Of a stretch of 64,000 nt of DNA, positions 8,513-17,400 are shown piece after piece. Each line of letters starts with the position of its first letter. Positions within the stretch are counted from its first letter, which is position 1. Position numbers and translations under genes: made by a program. The DNA is from an uncultured Muribaculaceae bacterium (lineage in GTDB: Bacteria > Bacteroidota > Bacteroidia > Bacteroidales > Muribaculaceae), in contig CAJTOB010000008.1 of assembly GCA_910578035.1 (NCBI GenBank), forward strand, positions 5,612 to 69,611, given 5' to 3'. Under the pieces are notes generated by a model that worked only from the letters and a program-made list of their open reading frames with translations, searched no databases and was not told the DNA's origin.

Positions 8513-8607
8513 ACTATTATCTTAACTCTTTTAACTCTTTCGACTTTTTAAACTCCTCCAAACTCTCTAAACTCCTCCAAACTCTTTAACAACTACACAA
8601 ACCCGAC
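8513..8607. repeat. dispersed A+T-rich intergenic repeat, copy 1
   Basis: The sequence starts with ACTATTATCTTAACTC (8513-8528), continues with further TTAACTCTTT words, then tandem AAACTCCTCCAAACTCT units, and ends with AAACCCGAC just before pdxA. The 16-base word ACTATTATCTTAACTC and a following AAACCCGAC recur before the GH92 gene at 52565-52602, and the reverse complement of 8513-8543 recurs with a short insertion at 52513-52551. No promoter box is obvious here. Confidence 0.6.
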
Positions 8608-8612
8608 TTCAA

Positions 8613-9665
8613 ATGAGCAACAAGATAAAAGTGGGAATCACCCACGGAGACACCAACGGAATAGGCTACGAGGTTATCCTCAAAGCTCTCGAGGACAACC
8701 GCATGGCCGATTTGTGTACCGTTGTGGTCTACGGCTCGGCCAAGGCGGCATCGTTCTACCGCAAGGCCATGGAGCTGCCTCAGATACAGTTCACCCGCGT
8801 AGACAGCGCCGCCGATGCCCGCGACGGTGTGTTCAACATCGTCAACGTTGTCGGCGAAGACCTCAAGATAGAGCCCGGCACGGCATCGCCCGCAGCAGGC
8901 GCGGCTGCCTTGGCCGCCCTCGAAACCGCCGTGGCCGACCTTCGCAACGGCGATATCGACGTGCTCGTGACAGCACCTATAGACAAACACTCGATACAGA
9001 GCGACGATTTTAAGTTTCCGGGCCATACAGAGTATCTGCAGACAGCTCTCGCCGGCGAAGACCAGCCCGATGCGAAGGCGCTGATGGTGCTCTGCACCGA
9101 CTATCTGCGCGTTGCCCTCGTCACTTCCCATATGCCGATAGCCGAGGTGCCCCGCGCTCTCACCAAAGAGCTCATTGTCGACAAGATAAAGGACTTCGAC
9201 CAGTCGCTGCGCCGCGATTTCGGCATTCAGACCCCCCGCATAGCCGTTCTGTCGCTCAATCCTCACAGCGGCGAACACGGACTCCTCGGCAAGGAAGAGG
9301 AAGAAACCATAATACCCGCCATAGCCGAGGCTCAGACTCATAAAATACTTGCTTTCGGCCCATACGCCTCCGACGGTTTCTTCGGCAGCGAAAGCTACCG
9401 CGCCTTCGACGGCGTTCTGGCAATGTATCACGACCAGGGGCTCGCTCCCTTCAAGACCATAGCAATGGACCAGGGTGTGAATTTCACCGCCGGTCTGCCC
9501 TTCGTGCGCACTTCGCCCGACCATGGCACAGGCTACGACATCGCCGGAAAGGGCGAAGCATCGGCCGAGTCCATGCGCAGCGCAATCTACATGGCCCTCG
9601 ACATCTACCGCAACCGCGGCCGCCACGCCGAGGCCTATCGCCGCCCTCTTGCCCGCCAGAAATAA
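8613..9665 (+). CDS. pdxA: 4-hydroxythreonine-4-phosphate dehydrogenase
   Basis: A 350-residue cytoplasmic metal-dependent dehydrogenase of vitamin B6 (pyridoxal phosphate) synthesis. Family features are the N-terminal ITHGDTNGIGYEVILKAL, the metal-binding histidines in PGHTEYLQ and MYHDQG (H273), and TSPDHGTGYDIAGKG near the C-terminus. Bacteroidetes PdxA proteins share the GDTNGIG form in place of GDPAGIG. The ATG at 8613 gives a normal N-terminus. The gene stands alone on the plus strand, preceded by repeats and followed by a strong terminator facing a minus-strand gene. Confidence 0.95.
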   Translation: MSNKIKVGITHGDTNGIGYEVILKALEDNRMADLCTVVVYGSAKAASFYRKAMELPQIQFTRVDSAADARDGVFNIVNVVGEDLKIEPGTASPAAGAAALAALETAVADLRNGDIDVLVTAPIDKHSIQSDDFKFPGHTEYLQTALAGEDQPDAKALMVLCTDYLRVALVTSHMPIAEVPRALTKELIVDKIKDFDQSLRRDFGIQTPRIAVLSLNPHSGEHGLLGKEEEETIIPAIAEAQTHKILAFGPYASDGFFGSESYRAFDGVLAMYHDQGLAPFKTIAMDQGVNFTAGLPFVRTSPDHGTGYDIAGKGEASAESMRSAIYMALDIYRNRGRHAEAYRRPLARQK

Positions 9666-9684
9666 GCAAGGCGATAAAACTAAA

Positions 9685-9719
9685 AAAAACGCACTGTCCG
9701 CGGCGGACAGTGCGTTTTT
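9685..9719. terminator. bidirectional terminator between pdxA and the FN3 protein gene
   Basis: Perfect 16-bp stem AAAAACGCACTGTCCG (9685-9700) / CGGACAGTGCGTTTTT (9704-9719) with a 3-base loop. A-runs on the left and T-runs on the right suit intrinsic termination in both directions between two converging genes. Confidence 0.9.
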
Positions 9720-9738
9720 CATTATACAGTGGTGCAGT

Positions 9739-12700
9739 TTACTTTACAATCACTTTTACGGTCTTGCCTCCGACATTCACAAGGTATATGCCTGTAGAAA
9801 CCGGAATCGAGACAGTGCCGTCGCTCTTGACGCATGCCACGGCGCGGCCATCGACAGCATAGACAGCAACTGAGCCGGCAAATCCGCTGACAGTGATGGC
9901 GCCGTCGCGGGCGACAATGCGTACTGCCGAGGCATCGATTTCGCCTATGCCCGAAACCAGGACTGTAGCCTCGTTCGAACGGCGCGATTCGCCTTTGTCA
10001 TAGACTGCCGTCACATAGTATGTATATGTGCGGTCGGCAGCAACACCTCTGTCGGTAAACGAGGGGTCTGCCACGAGGGCATCGTTGAGTTTGTTGCCAT
10101 TGCGATATACATTATATCCTTGCAGAGCGATTGCTGCTGAAGTGCCCTCGGCGGGGATATATGTCACATCGTCGATGAAGAGGAAGAATTTGTCGACCGA
10201 ACGGCTGCGGATAGCGAAGTATCGTGCACCGTCGGGCAGCATGAACCGATAGTTTGTCCAGGCGTTGGGAACATCGATTACTGTCTCAATCGACTTGAAC
10301 TCGTCTATATTCGTGGAATTTTCGGAATAAAGAACCTCGAATGATTCGAGATAATTGGGGTCAAAAGACTTGGCATAGAGGCCGAGTGCCTGCGGGCCGC
10401 CATAGAGACGCGGCGAGATTGCCCAGTCGTCGCTCTGAACAGCTGTGTTGCCACGCTGCACATACTCCGAGCAGATATATTTCGAGCCCTGATGCGCGTT
10501 CCATCTGTCGGCATCGGTGCTGCCTTCGAAGCCACTCCACAGTCTGTCGGCCACGCTCCACGAGCACATGCCTGTTATGGGGAAGTTGGGGGTATTGATA
10601 CCTCCAACAGGAGCCTTGTCGGCGTCTATAAACTTCCAGCCGTTCACAACCTCGCTCCAGCTTTCAGCAGCTTCGAAGCCTTCGGTATATGCCTCGGCAG
10701 GAGCCTTGGTTTCGTCGGGTCGGGTCCAGGCAAGGACAATATCCGAACCGTCGTGAACGGCTCTGAGGTCGCTGATAGCCGGAACGGCCGGAGCCACGAT
10801 GCCAACACGCGCCTCTTCGGTTTCGTTGTCTGAGTCAAGGAGGTCGAACGAGCTGAATATTACAGCCTTGTAAAGGGCTGCATCGCCGTCTACAGCATTG
10901 AGGGTCTGTGTGAAAGTGACAGTCTTCGAATTTGCGGGCTCAATGCGCTCACAGTCTTTGAAATCTACTGTCACGCCGTTGCGCTGCAGTTCTACGGTAT
11001 ATGAGCCGACAGACTGCTCGCCGGTGTTGACAACAGTCACTTCCACTTCAAACTCTTTGCCGGTCTCGACAACGCCGGGAGCACTGATGCGTGAGGCGGT
11101 AAGATTTGTCTCCACATAGCTTGCAACACGGAGGTTATCGAGAGTATAGAATGCCAGCTTGGCATCGGTGGGCACTATGCGGAGCACAACAGATTTGCCT
11201 TCATAGTCGGCAAGCGATACGACAACCTTGTTCCACTGGCTCTGCTCGCCGGTTTCGGCAACGACGTCGCTCTGAACCTTTACGAAGCCGCGTCCGTCGC
11301 CTTCATCGACCTGTATCTCGAGCGCATTGGTAGGAGTGCCCGAAGCCATGGCATAGTTGAAAGTATAGTATGTAAGGGCGGGATTGTAGACACCCTCAAG
11401 CGAGATTTTACCGGTTACAAGGGCTGTGTATGAGCCGTAACATTCGAAATAAGCGAAACCGCCGTCTCCGTCCTGAGGCACTATGCCCCACTCCGAGGAG
11501 CTGACAAACTGCCAGGGTTCGTTGCCTACAAGGTAGTTATAGCCAAAAATCGAAGATACAGAGCGTCCTGCAAAGGATTCGCCCCACGGGGTTTCATATG
11601 GTTTGCCGACGGGCTTATATGCCGTGGCGGCAAGCTTGTCTGACTCACCTCCGGCAGTGACAGCATAAACGCCAAACTGCGCGAAGGCCTGCTCACCCTC
11701 TTCCACAGCCTGAACGGTTACGGAAGTGCCCGTCACATTTTCGGCAACGGTATTTTTGCTGCGGTCTACCACGCGATATCTCACAGCCTCGGGCTTTAAC
11801 ACGTTGCCCTCGATATCGGTTGTAACAGGTTCCCAGGAGATTGTCACTTTGCCGGTATTGCCGTCTTCTATCATTACAGCCGATGCGGGTGCCACAGGCT
11901 TGCGGGCACCGACGAGCACTTCGGCTTCAACGGCGACACTGCGGCCGAGCGCATTGACAGCCACAACACTATATTTGTGCGTGCCGGGGGTAAGAGCGGC
12001 GTCCTTGTCGGTATACACGATAGGCTCGGTGCCTCCGAGGCCTTCGGTAACAGTAGCAATCACGTTGCCGTCGCGGGATATCTCTACAGATGTGAGCGCG
12101 CTCTCGCCCTCGAGAGCATTTCCGCCCATATCGGTGAGAGGAGCCTTGAATGAAACAACGGCCTCGCATGTGCCGTCGACAGGCGATGTGACGGTAAGAT
12201 CGGTCACTGAGGCGGGAGCGCCGGTAGACATGCCTTCTCCTACGCTGTAGGAGCATACCATGATGGCCGAAGAGCGGCCTTCGGTCTTGGCATGGATACC
12301 GACATAGATACGGCCGCTCTCGCCGGCGGCTATATCACCCGTAAAGGTTGTCACGGTGCTGCTCTTGAGCGTTTTTTCCGGAACGACAGTGTTTACCATC
12401 GCTTCGGCGGTAGGCTCAGTACCCCAGCATACTTCGAATTTTTCCTCATACGATGTCGAGGTCTTGACATCGATGGCAAACGGATATACAGAGCCCTTCA
12501 CCACATTGATTGCAGGAGATATGGCCCAGTCATCGAAGCCGGTGGAGCCGTAGGCGCGAAGCGCTTTGTCGTAAGCATAGTAAGCCCACTTGGAAGGGTT
12601 CTCGCCGTTGCCGAGCAGTGTCCAGCCTGCCAGCGACACAGCGGAGGCGAAAGAGCCCTCATAGGGCGGTGTGATGGGGCCAAACGAGAGCACATCGCTC

Positions 12701-14193
12701 TTTACAGAGGCTGAACTCAGGCCGTTGACCGTGGCTACAAGTGTATAATAGTAGTCGGTGCGTGTGGCCGGCATGTCGATTTTATCGGTATAAGTTGTCA
12801 CCGCTTCATTGTCGACAAGCACTTTGCCGTCGGGATGGCGCACCACAGTGTATGTGGCCTTGCTGTACTCGACATTGCCACCGTTGACGCCCGTAGACGA
12901 AGGCGAGCGCCACTGCAGCTTGATGTCGTCGCCGCTGAGGCTTATGGCGAATGTGGTCGGGGCCTGGGGTGTGTCCGGGCCGACGAATTTCTTGGCATTC
13001 TTCTCGGGAGACTCACCGGCGGCGTTGGCTGTAGTGACTACAAAATTATAGCTGTCGGCCACCGCCATTTCAACAGGAACCGAAACCGTAGCACCAGGCA
13101 GAGCGGTCGCAGTGGCTATCACTTTGCCGTTGGCCTTGAGAGTATAGGTGAGGTCCACGTCGTCGGGGAGGCGGGTCTGCGCACCCGACGGGCCTTTGGT
13201 ATAGCGGGGCATCGAGAAGCGTATTGTACCGCTCAGGCTTGAGCCGCTGAAGCTTGTGGAAATCGATGATACAGCGGCGGGAACATCGTCGGAATATGCT
13301 TTCTCGGGAATAAACATGCCGCAAATCTGCTCCTCATTCTCGAGATTGTAGAGCTTGCGGGCTGTGGCGGCTTTGATATCGACGGCATAGAGGCCGAAAT
13401 CTGTGTCGCTTGTCACCGACCAGTACATTGTGTCTGTAGCCGGGTCGATGATGGCATCGCCCATGTAAGGCGATGAAACGCCCGTGCTGCCCACCTTTGT
13501 CATGGCGCCGGTAGCGGTGTCGACGGTATAGAGGTCGCCGTTGCGTTCGATTGCATAGAGAGTTCCGTCTGAAGAGAACGCACAGCCGCTCCAGGGGCGC
13601 TCAATGGCGCATATGACACGCTGCGGAGCATAACGCTCATAGTTCCACTTGACGAAATTATAGCCGTTGCGCTCGGCATTGATGAAACAACCGAATGCCT
13701 CGTCGCGGTCTTTGTTATAAGCCATCGTTGTGGCTACATATTCTATTTTGCCGGTGAAAGCGTCGTACTCGGCCCAGTCCGACATTCGATATGCATAGGT
13801 CTTGATTTCCTCAAAACCCATCATTTCGCGGTAGGTATTGCAATAGTAATAATCTTTTGCAGCCAGACCTCCGCCGGTTGCATAAATCACTTTTGCAAGC
13901 TCAACAGGCTTCCAGCTGTCGGTGCTGTAGCTCCACATGCCGATTACGTTGGTAGGATATACAACAGAACCACAGATATTCACCCCTTCCGACTGGGATT
14001 GTGCGAGAGGAGCCCTCAGTGGTGTTGTTGCCATCGGCACGGTGCCTGAAACCGAGAATTCGGCCGGAACCGCGGGCACTTCGCGAAGACCCAGCAGCTC
14101 GGCGAGCGGTCTGGGTGCGTCCGCGGCCGTAGGCGCGGCATATGCGCCAAAAGCAAAAGCGGCTCCCAGAAAAGCTGTAATAATACGTTTCAT
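9739..14193 (-). CDS. large secreted fibronectin-type III protein with type IX sorting tail
   Basis: A 1484-residue exported protein. It starts with a signal peptide (MKRIITAFLGAAFAFGAYAA). Residues about 190-300 look like a partial beta-propeller (TLYAIERNGDLYTVD, MYWSVTSD, LYAVD). Several fibronectin type III-like modules follow (for example ITISWEPVTTDIEGN, ADITLAWTRPDETKAP-like segments), interleaved with jelly-roll 'choice-of-anchor J' type domains that carry DDWAISP twice. A CARDB-like module (VTVVNTGEQSVGSYTVELQ) precedes the last part. The C-terminus (VAVYAVDGRAV then GIYLVNVGGKTVKVIVK) fits a type IX secretion sorting domain. It is therefore probably exported across the outer membrane and either anchored or released; the function is adhesion, glycan or protein binding, or proteolysis-related, but no catalytic motif is visible. 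It is transcribed alone. Confidence 0.75.
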   Translation of the reverse strand: MKRIITAFLGAAFAFGAYAAPTAADAPRPLAELLGLREVPAVPAEFSVSGTVPMATTPLRAPLAQSQSEGVNICGSVVYPTNVIGMWSYSTDSWKPVELAKVIYATGGGLAAKDYYYCNTYREMMGFEEIKTYAYRMSDWAEYDAFTGKIEYVATTMAYNKDRDEAFGCFINAERNGYNFVKWNYERYAPQRVICAIERPWSGCAFSSDGTLYAIERNGDLYTVDTATGAMTKVGSTGVSSPYMGDAIIDPATDTMYWSVTSDTDFGLYAVDIKAATARKLYNLENEEQICGMFIPEKAYSDDVPAAVSSISTSFSGSSLSGTIRFSMPRYTKGPSGAQTRLPDDVDLTYTLKANGKVIATATALPGATVSVPVEMAVADSYNFVVTTANAAGESPEKNAKKFVGPDTPQAPTTFAISLSGDDIKLQWRSPSSTGVNGGNVEYSKATYTVVRHPDGKVLVDNEAVTTYTDKIDMPATRTDYYYTLVATVNGLSSASVKSDVLSFGPITPPYEGSFASAVSLAGWTLLGNGENPSKWAYYAYDKALRAYGSTGFDDWAISPAINVVKGSVYPFAIDVKTSTSYEEKFEVCWGTEPTAEAMVNTVVPEKTLKSSTVTTFTGDIAAGESGRIYVGIHAKTEGRSSAIMVCSYSVGEGMSTGAPASVTDLTVTSPVDGTCEAVVSFKAPLTDMGGNALEGESALTSVEISRDGNVIATVTEGLGGTEPIVYTDKDAALTPGTHKYSVVAVNALGRSVAVEAEVLVGARKPVAPASAVMIEDGNTGKVTISWEPVTTDIEGNVLKPEAVRYRVVDRSKNTVAENVTGTSVTVQAVEEGEQAFAQFGVYAVTAGGESDKLAATAYKPVGKPYETPWGESFAGRSVSSIFGYNYLVGNEPWQFVSSSEWGIVPQDGDGGFAYFECYGSYTALVTGKISLEGVYNPALTYYTFNYAMASGTPTNALEIQVDEGDGRGFVKVQSDVVAETGEQSQWNKVVVSLADYEGKSVVLRIVPTDAKLAFYTLDNLRVASYVETNLTASRISAPGVVETGKEFEVEVTVVNTGEQSVGSYTVELQRNGVTVDFKDCERIEPANSKTVTFTQTLNAVDGDAALYKAVIFSSFDLLDSDNETEEARVGIVAPAVPAISDLRAVHDGSDIVLAWTRPDETKAPAEAYTEGFEAAESWSEVVNGWKFIDADKAPVGGINTPNFPITGMCSWSVADRLWSGFEGSTDADRWNAHQGSKYICSEYVQRGNTAVQSDDWAISPRLYGGPQALGLYAKSFDPNYLESFEVLYSENSTNIDEFKSIETVIDVPNAWTNYRFMLPDGARYFAIRSRSVDKFFLFIDDVTYIPAEGTSAAIALQGYNVYRNGNKLNDALVADPSFTDRGVAADRTYTYYVTAVYDKGESRRSNEATVLVSGIGEIDASAVRIVARDGAITVSGFAGSVAVYAVDGRAVACVKSDGTVSIPVSTGIYLVNVGGKTVKVIVK

Positions 14194-14253
14194 TGCAAGA
14201 AATTTAGAGAATATTGGATTTGTTTAGAAAAATGAAATCGGCATTTCTTGTGG

Positions 14254-14261
14254 CAAAAATA
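14254..14261 (-). promoter_or_regulatory. -7 box for the FN3/type IX protein gene
   Basis: Read on the minus strand this is TATTTTTG, a TAnnTTTG match, 61 bases before the ATG at 14193. The rest of the ~270-base gap to the HTCS gene is A+T-rich without a recognisable gene. Confidence 0.45.
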
Positions 14262-14400
14262 CAAATAAGCATGTATTTATGCAACAAAATTCTATACAAT
14301 ATCCAACATTCATGTCGCCTGTCTTACAGCAGATATGAATTTTTGTCAATACGCCTCAAGGGTTCTGATTTTGCTGTATTTCCCTGTTGCGCCATACTTT

Positions 14401-14441
14401 TTGCCCCTGCCAGAGAAAGAGTTGTCTCATGGCAGGGGCAA
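14401..14441 (-). terminator. hairpin after the HTCS gene
   Basis: Perfect 12-bp stem TTGCCCCTGCCA / TGGCAGGGGCAA (14401-14412 and 14430-14441), with an inner GAGA/TCTC pairing in the loop, starting 20 bases after the HTCS stop. It has no T-run on the minus side, so termination is likely but not certain. Confidence 0.5.
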
Positions 14442-14460
14442 TCAAGAGCTTGTTTACCGA

Positions 14461-17400
14461 TTATTGTTCGAAGGAAGCGTCGCGCTTCTTGTTGGACTGG
14501 CGGTAGTCCTTTGGCGTCATGCCGAAGCGCTTGTCGAATTCCTTGTAGAAGTGTGAACGGTTGGAAAAACCGGTGCGGTATATGATTTCCTGAACGGTAA
14601 ACGATGTAGTGAGCAGGAGCTTGGCAGCATAGGTGATGCGATGATTCTTTATGAAATCATTCGGCGTAGGCTGATTGAGTTCCTTAAACTTGCGGTAGAG
14701 ATTGCGCAGGCTCATCTGGAGGCCGGCGGCGAGCTGCTCGGGCGAGAGGTCGGTGTCGTCGATGTGATTGTCGATATATTCGACCACACGGCCGAGGAAG
14801 TCCTTGTCGTCGCGGTCGAGAAGGTGGCCGTCGCTGTACTCGAATGCGCTTGCCGACGAGTTGTAGTACTCGCGGAGGGTGTTGCGGCTCTCGAGCAGAC
14901 GCGCCACGACAGCGCGCAGATATTTGACGCTGAATGGCTTGCCGATAAAGACGTCGGCACCCGAGACAATGCCTTCGACCTTCTCCTCGTTGCTCGTCTT
15001 CGCCGAGAGGATAATCAGCGGCAGATGCATGGTATGGCGGTTTGCCTTTATCTGGCGGGCGAAAGTGAGGCCATCGGTGCCGGGCATCATCACATCGGTG
15101 ATAATGACATCGGGCGTTTCTTTCTTGAGGAGGTCGAGGCCTTCCTGAGCCGATTTGGCGGTACGCACCCTGTAGTCGGAGAGGCTGTCGCTGAGCAGCG
15201 AGAGTATTTCCACGTTGTCGTCGATGACAAGCACGGTGCTCTTGCTCTTGTCGACCTCTACGGGCGCAGCCTCCTGCTCTTCGACGACTTCGCGGGGCGA
15301 TTCGCCGGCGTCGGCAGGGGCAAAAGCCTTGTCGTCGTGAATGGCGTGCGCTTCTTCCTTGACATCGGTCTCGAGCATTGGCAGTGTCACGATGAAGCGG
15401 GCGAAGCTGCCGACCTCGCTCTCGATGGCGATATTGCCGTGGAGCATCTTGACCATGCTGTGGCAGATAGCCATGCCGAGACCATTGCGGGTGGAGAGGC
15501 CCTTGACGGCGTTTTCCTCCACATTGTCGAGCACGCTGTAGCGGTTGAATATGCGCTCGCGGTCTTTCTCGGCTATACCCTTGCCGGTGTTATAGACAGA
15601 TACAAGGAGCTTGCCGTTGTCTACACGGGCGTCGACCTTGATGGAACCGCCGACGGGGGTATATTTGAATGCGTTGGATATGAGATTGTTCAGAATCTTG
15701 CGCAGAGAGCTGAAATCGGTGTTCCAGGTCACGTCGCGCTGTATTTCGGCATCGAAGTCGATATTGTTGCGCTCGGCAAGGTCTGAGAAGGTGGCAACGG
15801 TCTCGTCGCAGAGGTCGCTGATATTTACAGGGCGTATCTTCAGAATCTTGTGGCCGGTCTCAATGCGGCGGAAGTCGATAAGTTCCTGAATGAGGGTGTT
15901 GAGGCGTTCGACGTTGGTACGCACAAGCCCGATATATTTTTTTATGTAGTCGTCGGTGCCGTCATACGACATTATGCGCTCGCAGGGGCCGTAGATGAGT
16001 GTGAGGGGCGTACAGAATTCGTGTGTGATGTTTGTGAAGAATCGCAGCTTCTCCTCGTAGACCTCCTCGCGGTGCTGGTGCTCGATTATGGACAGTTCCT
16101 CGGCACGCTTGCGGCGCTGGCGCCATATATAGCCCGACACCAGAGCGCCGACAGTGGCGAGCAGCAGAAGGATATATGCGGCCTTGGCGTAGTCGGTGAG
16201 ATACCACGGCGCCCTGATGTTGATTTCCAGACGATTGACCTCGCCCTCTATGCCTGTGATACGGTTGACGTATTTCACACGCAGATTATACTTGCCGTAG
16301 CTCATTTCGTTGAACGATATCGTACCGTTTGAGCCATTGTTAATCCATTCGCGCCCGTCGAGCGTATACAGGTAATTGTAATCGAGCGGATTGAGGAAAT
16401 CAGGGATAGAGAATGTGACGGAGAAATGATTCTGTTCAGGAGCCAGATTGAGTATGGAGCCGTCGTTAGTTGTCTTGATATACCCTGTCGGATTGACATT
16501 TTCGCCCGATATAGCCAAACGCTGGAGCGAAATCTCCGGACGGTAGGGCTGTGGGGCTGTGAAGCCGGGTGTCCTGGACACGGTGACAAGACCATCGATA
16601 CCACCGAAAAAGAGCATGGAGCCGGTATTGAAGGCCGCGCCGTCGCTGAATTCGGTGACATTCACGCCGTCCTGCCGAGCAAACACCTGTGTTTTCTCCG
16701 ACTGGGGATCGAAGCGGTATAGGCCGTTGTTGGTCGAAATCCAGAGTTTGCCCTCGCTGTCGCTGAGCATGTCGTGGATAGTATTGTTGATAAAACCGTT
16801 TTCAAGACCGAAGAAGAGGCGTTCGCCGCTGTCGGCAACCTTGAGCAGACCGTGGCCTGTGCCGAGCCACTTGGTATTGTCTTCGTGTATTACGGAGAAT
16901 ACGTCGAGAACCGACTTTGTATCGTAATTGCCGGCAAGTGGAACCCGCACCAGCGAGTCGCCTTCGATTACGAAAGCGCCAAGACCGCGGTTGGCGAACA
17001 GCAGCTTGCCCTGGGTGTCGGGCGCCATATCGAAGAAGAAATTGGAGGTGCGGTTGCCGCCGTCGACCTCATATACCTTCACCACATCGATTTTGGGGCC
17101 GGAAGGCGGCCCCGAAATGCGACATCGGACTATGCCGTTGCCTACCGTCGAGACCCACAGAGTGGAGTCGTTTTCCTCGTATATGCTGTGTATGAATTTG
17201 AGCGCGGGGTCGGGCGCGCACGACACCAGTTTATTGTCCTTATAGCTGTAATAGTTCACACCTCCGTCGGTCGCAGCCCACAGAATCGGGCGCGAACTGC
17301 CCGCAAAAGCAAATACCGAGTTGTTGTCGAGCGCGCTGTTCGAGCTCGTGAAAAGTTCCATCTGCCCCGGCTCTGTCATGTTGCCGCTGAAACCGCTCAT

